A stretch of 64,000 nt of DNA, taken from the NCBI GenBank assembly GCA_006538405.1, contig BJKQ01000007.1:1240001-1304000 (forward strand), in the 5' to 3' direction. Below are positions 42,751-52,820 of this stretch, one piece after another. The stretch comes from Hansfordia pulvinata. Its lineage: Eukaryota > Ascomycota > Sordariomycetes > Xylariales. The position numbers and the translations under genes were made by a program. Under the pieces are notes generated by a model that did not search any database, was not told the DNA's origin, and was given only the letters and a program-made list of their open reading frames with translations. Within the stretch, counting starts at the first letter, position 1. Each line of letters starts with the position of its first letter.

Positions 42751-45700
42751 ATGGTGGCCGACGCCCAGGACGACCTGGTCGTCCAGCCCGCCTCTCCCGG
42801 CGACAGCGACCAAGTTGCCATCATTGAACCCGACCAGCTGGAAGTCGACGCAGAGAACGACTCTGCGCCCGATGCGCCGCTCGCCACAGACTGTACGTAC
42901 CCTACACTGCTGTCCCTGCATCCGCTTGCCTGCTCGCGCGCTTCCTGACACCCTGCAGATGAGCTAATGAAAGAGCTTGTCTTCACCCCTTTGCTCGAGG
43001 AGCCCAACGTCATCGAGGATGTCGTTCACACATGGGAGGTGACCGACTGGAGAGTCCTCGGTAAGAAAGAGCACGGCCCCAGCTTCATGGCCGCTGGCGT
43101 TCCTTGGTACGTCAGCCCCCCCCCCCCCCCCCCCCCGCGCCCAGCATCTGCTGGTACGCCCGCGCCTTACAGATACTTGCCCGTGCCCGCGTCGCATCGC
43201 TCGGACTTGCGTTCGCCCTTCAGGTCTCTAGCTAACATTCGGATTTCCACAGGCGTATCTTGCTCTTCCCCTTCGGCAACAATGTCGAACAGACGTCTGT
43301 CTACCTTGAGCATGCATTCGAAGACCCCAGCGCCATCCCCGACGATTGGAGCTGCTGCGTCCAATTCTCCTTGGTCATGTGGAATCCCCATGAACCCTCC
43401 CTCTACTCACAGCATACGGCCCATCACCGTTACACCAAGGACGAAAGCGACTGGGGTTTCACTCGCTATCTGGATCTTAGAAAGATGTTCCAGCAACCGT
43501 GGGGCAATTCGAACCGCCCTCTCATCGAAAACGAGACTGTCAACATCTCAGCTTATGTCAGGGTTGTCGAGGACGAGACTGGCGTGCTTTGGCACAACAT
43601 GAACAACTATGACTCAAAGAAAGAAACAGGCTTTGTCGGCTTGAAAAACCAGGGGGCAACCTGCTACCTCAATTCGCTCTTGCAATCTCTATACTTTACC
43701 AATGCCTTCAGAAAGGTGAGGAACGCCATTTGCACAGGCGCTGGAAGAAGTCTTGCTGACTGGGTTACCCGCTTTAGGCCGTCTACCAAATCCCGACTGC
43801 CAACGACGACACCAGCTTGAACAGCGCTTATACTCTCCAACGACTCTTCTACCAATTACAGATCTCCGATACGGCCGTGGGTACGAATGAGTTGACGAAA
43901 TCCTTCGGCTGGGACGCTCGCCACATCTTCGAGCAGCAGGACGTTCAGGAACTCTCGCGGAAACTCTGTGAACGCATGGAGGAGAGGATGAAGGGCACTT
44001 CCGCAGAAGATGCATTGCCACGCCTTCTCAGCGGCAAGGTCAAGACCTACGTCTCATGCATCAACGTCGACTACGAATCCAGCCGCCTTGAGGATTTCTG
44101 GGACATCCAGCTCAACGTCCGAGGCATCCCCAATCTCCAGGAAAGTTTCAAGGACTACATCCAGCAAGAAACCCTGGACGGGGACAACAAGTACTGGGCG
44201 GGTGATGATCACAAGTACCAGGATGCCAACAAAGGCGTCATCTTCACAAGCTTCCCTGAAGTCCTACACCTCCACCTCAAGCGTTTCGAGTACGATATCC
44301 AACGCGACGCCATGATGAAGATCAACGACCGCTTCGAGTTCCCCGACACCCTGGACGTCGAGCCCTACCTTGAGAAGGGCGCTGACAGATCAGAGCCTTG
44401 GACCTACAAACTGCATGGTGTCCTCATCCACAGCGGTGATCTGAATGCGGGCCACTACTACGCCTTCCTGAAGCCCAACAAGGATGGCTGGTTCTACAAG
44501 TTTGATGACGACAAAGTAACCAAAGCTACTGTGCGCGAAACGCTCGAGGATGCATTCGGTGGCGAGTACAAGACATCGCCGCTTCAGCAGCGCACTGCTC
44601 TGCAAAGGAAATCTCCTCTGATGCGCCAGATGAATGCATACATGCTTGTTTACATCCGTGAGTCTCGGCTCAACAACGTCTTGACGCCAGTCACCCAGGA
44701 GGATTGCCCTGAACACTTGCAGCAGCGACTAGACGAGGAGGCTGCAACTCGCGAAGCTAAGAGGAAGGAGCGAGAGGAGCAGCACCTCTACTTGCCTGTA
44801 AAGGTGATTACTGAGCAGACCTTCAACAACCACTCCGGAACAGACCTTGCCAACTTCACCGCCGTTCCCGACGAGGACCCTGCGGCGCCAAGGCATTACC
44901 GAATGCAGAAGACGGCCACAATGGAGGAGCTTGTTGCCACCGTCGCTCAGGATATTGGGCAAGATCCGAGGAGAGTTCGTCTGTGGATCATGGTTAACCG
45001 CCAGAACAAGACGACCCGCCCCGATCAGCCCATCATGGATCTGAGGCCGACAATCGACGAAACCTACGCTCGGTCCGCCGGCACCACCAGAGACTACTCC
45101 CTGCGCCTATGGGCGGAGGTGGCGGAGGAGACGGATGACTCGGGCGAGGCAATCTGGCCTACGTACCAGAGCAATGCCAATGGCGTCGTCGTCAAGAACG
45201 ACCTGATACTTCTCCTGCTCAAGTACTTCGATGTGGAGAAGCAGACTTTGACAGGGGCTGGTCATCTCTACGTCAGCAAAGAGAAGAAGATTGAAGATCT
45301 CACACCCATCATCTCCCGGAGGATGGGTTGGGGCGACAAGCCCCCCTCAGGCGAGCAACTCTGCATGTTCGAGGAGATCAAGCCAGCCATGATCGAGGGC
45401 CTCAAGGCAAAGCAGACCCTCAAGGCAGCCGAGCTTCAAGATGGCGACATCATCTGTTTCCAGCGGACCCCCGACAAGAAAGTGTCTGGGGAGATTCTGG
45501 GCAAGATGTCTCGAATAGGCGACAAGGGGCCAGAGGAGGCGCCCAAGAGGTGGGATCACTACGACGATGCCAGGGAATTCTACGACTTCCTCCTGTACAA
45601 GCGCGAAATCCACTTTGCACCCCATCCCAACCGGGAGAAGACCTCCGAGGAGAAATTCGTGCTAACACTCAGCTCTCGAGCCACATACGACCAACTTGCT

Positions 45701-46691
45701 GAGAGAGCTGCCGAGCATCTCAAGGTTGACCCAACACATCTGCGCTTCTTCACCCACAACTCGACCACGGGTTCTCCCAAGGCCGCTGTGAGGCGTGTGC
45801 CTACCCAAAATCTGGCCCATATCATGAACCCTACCAACTACACTGCGCAAAACGCGCAGCAAAACAAGATGGAAATCCTCTACTATGAGGTGCTGGAAAT
45901 GAGCCTCGCTGAGCTTGATACCAAGAAGAATGTGCGGGTGACCTGGCTCAGTGAGGGCATCACCAAGGACGTAAGTGGAGCCGCAATTCACACCAGCGTT
46001 TTTGGCACTGACAATGATCACAGGAGTCATTTGACGTGCTCGTTAACAAGCAGGGCCACGTTGAAGATCTGATCCAAGCTTTCGCCAAGAAGGCGCAGAT
46101 TCAGGATGAGCAGGAAGGCGGTCGCATACGGATCTACGAGATCCACCACCACAAGTTCTTCAGGGAGTTGACCCCGAACTACCCCGTGCTCAGTATTAAT
46201 GACTACGCGGATGTCATCGCGGAACGTATCCCGGAGGAGGAGATTGACGCCGACGAAAAGCAGTTCATTAAGGTGATACACTTTCAAGGCGACCCCAGTC
46301 GTGTCCACGGCATTCCATTCAAGTTTCTGCTCAAAGAGGTAAGTTGGAAATGACGCCGGCTCTTTTCGGACGACATTTTGCTAATTGGAGATCCAGGGCG
46401 AGGTGTTCTCAGACACGAAGAAGCGGCTGGAGAAGCGCACCGGCATCAAGGGCAAAGCCTTCGAGAAGATCAAGTTCGCCATCATCAAGCGCTATTCGAA
46501 GCCTGTCTATGTGGAAGACGGTAAGTGCCATTTGTGGTGTCAAGGCAAAGCGGCGATGGGACTAACGCATAACAGACCTCGTGCTCCTGGACGAGGGCGC
46601 TTCGATTGACGACGACGCGTTCCTGGGCCTGGATCACATTGATCGCACGCGGACAAACCGGAACGGAGGGCAAGAGATGTTCCTGAAGTAA
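42751..46691 (+). CDS. UBP15: Ubiquitin C-terminal hydrolase, USP7/UBP15 type
   Basis: Seven exons: 42751-42892, 42959-43106, 43253-43715, 43778-45970, 46024-46338, 46397-46520, 46576-46691, giving 1,166 residues, the family size. Order: acidic N-terminus; MATH/TRAF domain (about 50-200, [12 protein letters not shown] to [10 protein letters not shown]); USP catalytic domain with Cys box [16 protein letters not shown] (nucleophile C234) and His box [16 protein letters not shown] (H477); then ubiquitin-like HUBL repeats to the C-terminus. The regular QQDVQE and LHLKRFEYD motifs are present. Introns are 53-146 nt; intron 2 holds 21 C bases. Family: Ubp15 deubiquitinates proteins in cell-cycle and peroxisomal export pathways in yeast; USP7 stabilises many nuclear targets. 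All catalytic elements look intact. Confidence 0.96.
43116..43136. repeat. Poly-C homopolymer inside USP intron 2
   Basis: About 21 C bases starting nine bases after the 5' splice site of intron 2. Parallel to the C run in SPT4 intron 1. Confidence 0.9.
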
Positions 46692-47339
46692 GAGTAGAGG
46701 AGGTCCGTTGCTTGCACAAGAATGGCTGTCTGATGGTCTTGCTGTTGCTATGGAGAAACGTGCGGGTTTTGCGAGAGGCTGGGATCGTGGGCATATGATA
46801 AGGCTGGTTATGTATAGAGTAACTGTTCCCCCGCCGGCCTCCTTGTTGTATGGCTTTTGACCCGATGGCTAGGTACTGGACGCTTGGGGTGCTCACTAGA
46901 CGCCCTGCTGCCTGGGTATTTGAACGAGAGTTTCAGGGCATGGAACTGCCACACTCACAAGTCACGGCCGAGGCAACGCTGCTCAGGGGCCTGACGTCGC
47001 CTGTAGATTTACCAATAGTGATGATCATGGCACAGACAAATGTTGCGGTGTGTATACGGCATGACACGGACAGATTCGAAAGGCGAGGCCCAACCTTCTT
47101 ATCTCCCTTCCCACTGCGCCACGAGTGGCCGTCGGACAAGCAGAGTTTTTCACTGAAAAGATAGGCCGGCTCTCTTCACACTTCCTCCTTGCACTGACAA
47201 TCCCGGGTCGGAAGATGTTTTTTTGAATGAGCATGTAACAGTGGCAGCTGGCTTATTTACCTAAGGTATCTATCCAACTTTATTTAGCGTACACGCCTGC
47301 ACCTCGCAATCTCCGTTTCCTCTCTTAGTAGGATGCTGT
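46692..47339. other. Intergenic region between the convergent USP and secreted nucleoside-hydrolase-like genes
   Basis: Shared 3' flank of about 650 bp. AT-richer at 47215-47300. No supported gene. Confidence 0.6.
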
Positions 47340-48809
47340 CTATTTCTTGTCTTTCACACGCAAGATGTCATCGATTTTCTTGCCACAAATCTCCGTGCTT
47401 GCTCCGTAAATTCCGTAGCCTAGACTTTGTTCCGAGGTGATGGGGGTGCCAACATCGTTGGAAAGCAGCGTCCCTTCGCCGTCGGTGCGCGGGTCTTCTT
47501 TTGGCTTGAGTTGACTTTTCTGCATGATGTATCTGTACATGTCGGGGGGGTTGGCCTTTGAGAACCGGATGTATTCGAGTTTGAGCTGGTGTAGGTGCCA
47601 CTCGAGGATGAAGTACTGGTGCATGATGAAGAGGGCGGACATGTTGGCATCGCCCAGCTCAATGGTGGGCTCTCTCTTCTTGGACGGATCTTCCAGAGGG
47701 CCGAACTCCCTCCCGAGGGCCCACTTGACCTTGTCGCAGTCGCGTTGGGTATACAAGGGGTTTTCGAACTTTGAGTTGCTGCAGTCGTCCTGGTTCCTAA
47801 GGGCAGCCAGCCGGACCTCGTTGATGGCCTTGCAGTACTCCTCGTTTCCCATTCGGGCCTCGTATATGTAGCTCTCTTCGTCGAGATCGCTCGCGGCTAT
47901 GGCCTTGTCCAAATTCCGCGACTGCTCGGGGGCGAATTTGCGGGCGTAAGCCAAGGTGTTGACCCAGAATGGGTCGTATTTGATGGCCAGCCACAGATCC
48001 CTGGCCGGCAACCATTGCTGTACTCGGCTCAGCGGCTGCGAGTCCCTGTGTGTATTGTCGATGGTGGCCGAGTTGCTCGCCACGATGAACTCGGCCTTGG
48101 GGTGCCTCCTGTGAAGCATCATCTGGATTTGCGAGACAAGCCAATAGGATTTTTCATCCTCTTCCGTTGAGGGCTTCTTCTGGCGCGAGTTAAAGCCAAC
48201 CAAGTGGAACATGGCCGAGATCTTATCTTTATCCATGTCCCGGAAGAAGTCCCATAGCCACGGCATCTTTGTGGGCGCAATCATGTAGAGGTCGGCCGAC
48301 GCGTATTTGTTCAGGGCCTTGATGGTGGCCTTGTCGAACTTCTCGACGCCCGGGTCTTTGTCGTCGCCGGTCTCTTCCGCGGCCTGCGCCTCGAGCCCTC
48401 CCATGCTCTTCTGGGGCTCCAGGTCGCCCGCCCACCACTTTTCGTGGGGCTGGCCGCCGTCGTAGATGTTGGGCGCGGTCCTGAAGACGACGCGCTTGAG
48501 GATGTCGTCGTCCCAGCCGAACTTGTCGACCATGCGCTTCAGGAAGCCGTACATGTGGGCGGCGGCCTTGTCGGCCTGCTCGATGCCGACGACGACGACG
48601 TAGACGGCCGCGTAGACCAGGGACACCTGGACGAGCCGCAGGGCCATCGCCACGGCCAGCTTGTCGTCGCTCTTGCCGTCGGTGAAGTAGACGGCGACCC
48701 TGCCCCGGTCTCTCTTGGCCACCACACTAAGCGCTGTCTGCTCGATCGGGGTGGCCAGGGCGCAGGCCGCGAGCCAGGCCAGGCCCCAAAGCACAGAGGA
48801 CTTGGACAT
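47340..48809 (-). CDS. Secreted protein, possible nucleoside-hydrolase-like fold
   Basis: Intronless, 489 residues from the ATG at 48809. I chose this start because it opens with a signal peptide (MSKSSVLWGLAWLAACALA); the frame is open up to 49283 but that part looks non-coding. A KR dibasic site follows near residue 34. The next segment, RVAVYFTDGKSDDKLAVAMA, then VYVVVVGIEQADKAA, resembles the first strand, Asp cluster and second strand of inosine/uridine nucleoside hydrolases (usual pattern DxDxxxDD). Further pieces fit loosely: DLYMIAPTKMPWLWDFF and MFHLVGFNS. The rest is not recognised. If the fold is right, an Asp cluster TDGxSDD replaces the standard one, so substrate and activity are unknown. 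Alternative: an orphan secreted fungal family. Confidence 0.7.
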   Translation of the reverse strand: MSKSSVLWGLAWLAACALATPIEQTALSVVAKRDRGRVAVYFTDGKSDDKLAVAMALRLVQVSLVYAAVYVVVVGIEQADKAAAHMYGFLKRMVDKFGWDDDILKRVVFRTAPNIYDGGQPHEKWWAGDLEPQKSMGGLEAQAAEETGDDKDPGVEKFDKATIKALNKYASADLYMIAPTKMPWLWDFFRDMDKDKISAMFHLVGFNSRQKKPSTEEDEKSYWLVSQIQMMLHRRHPKAEFIVASNSATIDNTHRDSQPLSRVQQWLPARDLWLAIKYDPFWVNTLAYARKFAPEQSRNLDKAIAASDLDEESYIYEARMGNEEYCKAINEVRLAALRNQDDCSNSKFENPLYTQRDCDKVKWALGREFGPLEDPSKKREPTIELGDANMSALFIMHQYFILEWHLHQLKLEYIRFSKANPPDMYRYIMQKSQLKPKEDPRTDGEGTLLSNDVGTPITSEQSLGYGIYGASTEICGKKIDDILRVKDKK

Positions 48810-51107
48810 TCTGTGCCCTTGCTGGTGTATTTGTGCGAGGGCGAGTGTCAAGAGAGACTGGCGGGAAGAGGCGGGTGAATGGCTTTCAGAGTGGAAGGGG
48901 GGGGGTGGGGGGAAGCTGGGCCGTCGTGAACCGGGAAGACAGGTCGGATGCGCACCAGTCATGGGTCTGTCTCGAGATGCATCGCTGCGGCTCATCGGCA
49001 AGGTTCTTCTTATATACTGGAGCGATGAGCCGAGCACTGGCCACTCTCGGGCGCCGGGGTTGCGGCCACTCACCCACTGTCCATTGTCCACCAGTATAGT
49101 CCGTCGTAGGGAGCCCACAGAGGCGAAGACCGGGTTCCCCATCGGCCCCAGCCGCGGGCGGCAAGGCGGCCAGCCGGCCACTCGAGCACCAGACGAAGAA
49201 TAGTATTGCGGCGAGAAACTGCCTGTGCACGCGAGGGCAGGGGGCGAGGCGACGTCCCGGCCTCCTACGAGACGAGTCTCCAAGGGGCAGTGGCAAGTCT
49301 CGTCGTCTGCAGAGGGGGCCGTCTTGTGATGGCCACGGACTCATCCGATATTCTAGCCGGATCACATGCCCATCTCTCCTGTGTGCAGGGAGGGAACTCA
49401 CGCACAGAGTCGAGAGGCCTGCTCGTGCCACTCCCTATACTGCTGCCACATGCCTGGAGTCTCAGGGTTACACGTCACACGCATCGATCGCGACGAGTGA
49501 GCGAGAGGGCGGGCGAGGGGCGACACAAGACGGGCCATCAACACAGTCTCTCGCGCGAATACAGACTTGAGGAAGCCTTGCCATGAATTCTCTCTCGCTT
49601 AAGAGACGAGCTCTGTGTCTATTTCTATCTCCACGCCTTGGTAGATTCATCATCTGACAGGAACGGGGAGAACGTTCGTGGCACTCGCCAGTCGTGTGTG
49701 AGTGAGCTTGCGGACCAGTGACCTGGCCACGATTCGGCGCCGTTGCCATCGCTCTGCATCACTGCACTGTCCTCCTCGTGTCGGCTATCTTGCTTGCGGA
49801 TTCCCCGCCTTCGGTGGCAGAGTGTCCGGTGAGCCGCCTGCAGTCATATGCTGCGAAGGATCCCGCGAGGGCGTCACGACTCGGCAAGGCCGACATTGGG
49901 GCCGGGCTGCCGGTGCCGCCAGGTTCCTGCGCGGCGCGGAACAGCGGCTGGCGGGAATCGCTTGAAGCCTTGTGGCGTTAGTTAGCTGTCGAAGATCAGC
50001 TTCTATAGAGGCGCGCCATGCCGCCATCCATCTACGAGTGACTAGTTAGTCCGACTTGGCTTCGCTTATTTAGCCCTACGAGTAGGTACGCTTCGCCCAG
50101 CCAGGAGCCGTGTCTTCGGCTCGGAGTTCCACGGCTGGCTAGGTGTCTTTTACTACTATACTAACTTATAGCACGCGGCCGCTGTTCTTACTGGCCGCGT
50201 ACCGGAAAGGGTAACAAGACGCGCCGTGAGGGCGAGGCGGAAGACTACCTACTCGTACGCGTATACGTGTAGTAGCCTTGCTTGATTTCTATTGCAGGTC
50301 TTGTCGAGAGGATTTGGTTCGAGGTGTCCGGTACAGCCCAGTCGAGGGACCAGGTACCTTCCAATTAGCTACCTAGTACCTACCTGTTTGCTCTCCCGGA
50401 ATCGGCTACAAATAGGCAGTCATCAGTCCCTGCAGAGCCTCGCTGTACGGGGCTCAGATAAGGCCCAATCCCCGACCACACATTGGCCACCCACACAGGA
50501 ACAGGGAGGGGAGGGGGCAAACTTCAAATCCAGAGCTACAAGTACGGGCACGAGTGCCGTAATGCCAGAATGGAACTAAAAGGTATGCCAACGCTATGCG
50601 AATCCCACAAGCCGCGCGGTAGGCAGGACCAGTGGCGACGACGCAACATGTTCGCCAACCTTCCCAACGCTTGCTGCGAGGTACGAGCACGCGCACTGGT
50701 CAAGTCAACCGCCAGGCATAGTCGTGACGCCCTCGCTGACGCCCACGAACGAGTGAGAGAGCCTGTCTCGCCATCGTTCCCTTCGAAGCCAGGCCTGTCT
50801 ATTGCCACAGTGGCACAATGCTAATAAAGGAACCCAGACCCCGAGTGGGCCCCTGTTGGTGGTGAAGGTGAGCCCAGTGCGTTCGTGGCAGTGTCGACAT
50901 CGCGCTCCACTCCGTAGAGGGCTCTGCCTTTATCGTACTGTGCGATCTCCTCAGTCGGTCACTGCCTTGTTGCTGTCTAAAACAGTGCTGGAGCGCCAAC
51001 TACGCCGCAAGCATGGATCGGGGCCAGGCGCCAGGCGCCTCAAGTCTGCCCAGTTAGCCGAGATCCGTTGCCAGCACCATCCTGGGGCACATGGCGCTCA
51101 CTCGTGA

Positions 51108-51157
51108 GTGCCTAGCTCCCTTATTAGTATACGTGCCTAGCTCCCTTATTAGTATAC
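51108..51157. repeat. Perfect 25-bp tandem duplication
   Basis: The unit from 51108 to 51132 (starting GTGCCTAGCTCC, ending TTATTAGTATAC) is repeated exactly at 51133-51157. It is AT-richer than its surroundings and close to a GT run. Confidence 0.95.
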
Positions 51158-51236
51158 GGCCCATCAATGGCGCACATCGAGTTGTCTCGCACGACTGGTA
51201 CGGATGAGCCGGAAAACGACGGCTTTGGCGGAAGGC

Positions 51237-51254
51237 GTGTGTGTGTGTGTGTGT
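51237..51254. repeat. GT dinucleotide microsatellite
   Basis: Nine GT units. Confidence 0.9.
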
Positions 51255-52136
51255 ACGACGCTATTATTCTTCTTCCCAATCTCGAGAACCGACCACTGCA
51301 TCAGGGCGGGAGTTGGCAGATGCGAAAGCATTGAGGAGCCCCCAGATGACGGGTTCTCAGGTCTGGCGATAAACATGACGAGCATGCGAGTAGACAACAC
51401 TTCTTGAGTATGTGGCTGTGGAAGTGGCTGAGGAGAGTGCGGAATCCCGGCGAGGCGAAATGGACACGCCACCTGCGGTGCGGGCAGATGTACACCCCAT
51501 GCTGCTCATTGCGGGGCTGTACATGGGATATCCGGGCTCCAAATACATACAATGTGCTTGAAGCAGGCACCGAATTGTCCGTCATATTGACACTGGAACG
51601 CAGCTATGACGATGGCTTTGTCCGGAAAAGAGTGAAGCGTTGCAAGGCGACATCCATTGGATGTGCTGACACTGATGAGCACGTACCCACGTACCTTGCG
51701 GATAACTCCGTACTCGCACTTCGGCGGCATGGAGGGCTTCGATCGGGCGGTCAAGGGCGGCAGAAATCGAGAAATTCCCGGCCAGGCTAGCAGCGATACT
51801 CGTAAGAACTACGTAGGTACCTTGGTAACTCAGCACTGGGCTGCTCAGGTACGACCTGACGGGAGTAGAGCGGTCCAGATGTAGCGCCACAGCCTCTACT
51901 CGTATTCTCTGCGTGACGCGACTGTCGCGACTTCTGCAGGCGGACCCCTGTACGAGCACTCTACTGTACCTTACCTATCGCCACTAAATTACAGCGCCGC
52001 CCGATAAGGAGCGCAACTTTGCGACCTCCATCCACCATCACCAAGCCGCGATCCCATCCCGTCCGAGGCCGCCACTGCCAACAAGACGCGGGCTGACACC
52101 ACGACCAACAACCACGCCGGACCCGAACGACGCACA

Positions 52137-52820
52137 ATGAACGGCCTACCCGGAGGCGGCGCCCCTGCGGCACCTGGTCGCCCTGACCCCAACGACCCCA
52201 ACGTCAAGATGGTGCGTTCTCTCGCCCGCCACGCGGCGCACTGCCCAACACACCAGCGCTGACTTGAATTCCTCGCGCGCAGATGAACCAGATGATGGAG
52301 TCGTGCTTCGGCAAGTCTGTCATCTCCGGCACCATGGGCTTCGCCATGGGCGGAGTCTTTGGTCTCTTCATGGCCTCGGTACGTCCTTCTTTCTTGCGCC
52401 CTTCGCCCTCCCCCTTCACATCCCCTCTCTTGCTGACCACGACGTCGCCCGCCACAGATGTCCTACGACACCCCCTTTCACGGCGCCGCGGGTGCCCCCG
52501 GCGCCCCCGGCGCCGCAGCCTCGGTCACCTCGCTGCCCCTGCGGCAGCAGCTGGCGACGGGATTCAAGGACATGGGCCAGCGGTCCTGGAGCACGGCCCG
52601 CAACTTTGGCAAGGTCGGTCTACTCTTCAGCGGCATCGAGTGCGGCATCGAGGGGTTCCGCGCCAAGAACGACCTCGTCAACGGCACCGCCGCCGGCTGC
52701 CTCACCGGAGGCATCCTCGCCCGCAGCGGCGGCCCTACCGCCGTCGCCGGCGGCTGCGCTGCCTTTGCTGCCTTCAGTGCCGCCATCGACGCTTACATGC
52801 GCCAGCCCGCCGACGAGTAG
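52137..52820 (+). CDS. TIM22: Mitochondrial import inner membrane translocase subunit Tim22
   Basis: Three exons: 52137-52211, 52283-52378, 52458-52820, giving 177 residues; introns 71 and 79 nt, GT-AG. The N-terminus is Gly/Pro-rich and disordered. Exon 2 carries [31 protein letters not shown], the first membrane segment with the GxxxG-type pattern and a conserved Cys. Exon 3 adds the segment [40 protein letters not shown] and a last helix ending in YMRQPADE. This is the Tim17/22/23 fold with four membrane spans. Family: Tim22 is the core of the carrier translocase that inserts multispanning metabolite carriers into the inner membrane. Lengths and cysteines (ESCFG, IECGIE) match fungal Tim22. 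Confidence 0.95.

Larger units (their letters stand above)
48810..52136. other. Divergent intergenic region (3.3 kb) between the secreted protein gene and TIM22
   Basis: No supported gene. Contains several ACTCGTA/TACGAGT copies (near 50031, 50071, 50251, 51797, 51895, 51948), a 25-bp perfect tandem duplication (51108-51157) and a GT dinucleotide run (51237-51254). Short frames on both strands have no domain content. Confidence 0.55.

Noticed and set aside
48810..49283. N-terminal extension of the secreted nucleoside-hydrolase-like protein
   Set aside because: The downstream ATG at 48809 begins a clean signal peptide; the extension is Pro/Arg-rich and would bury it.
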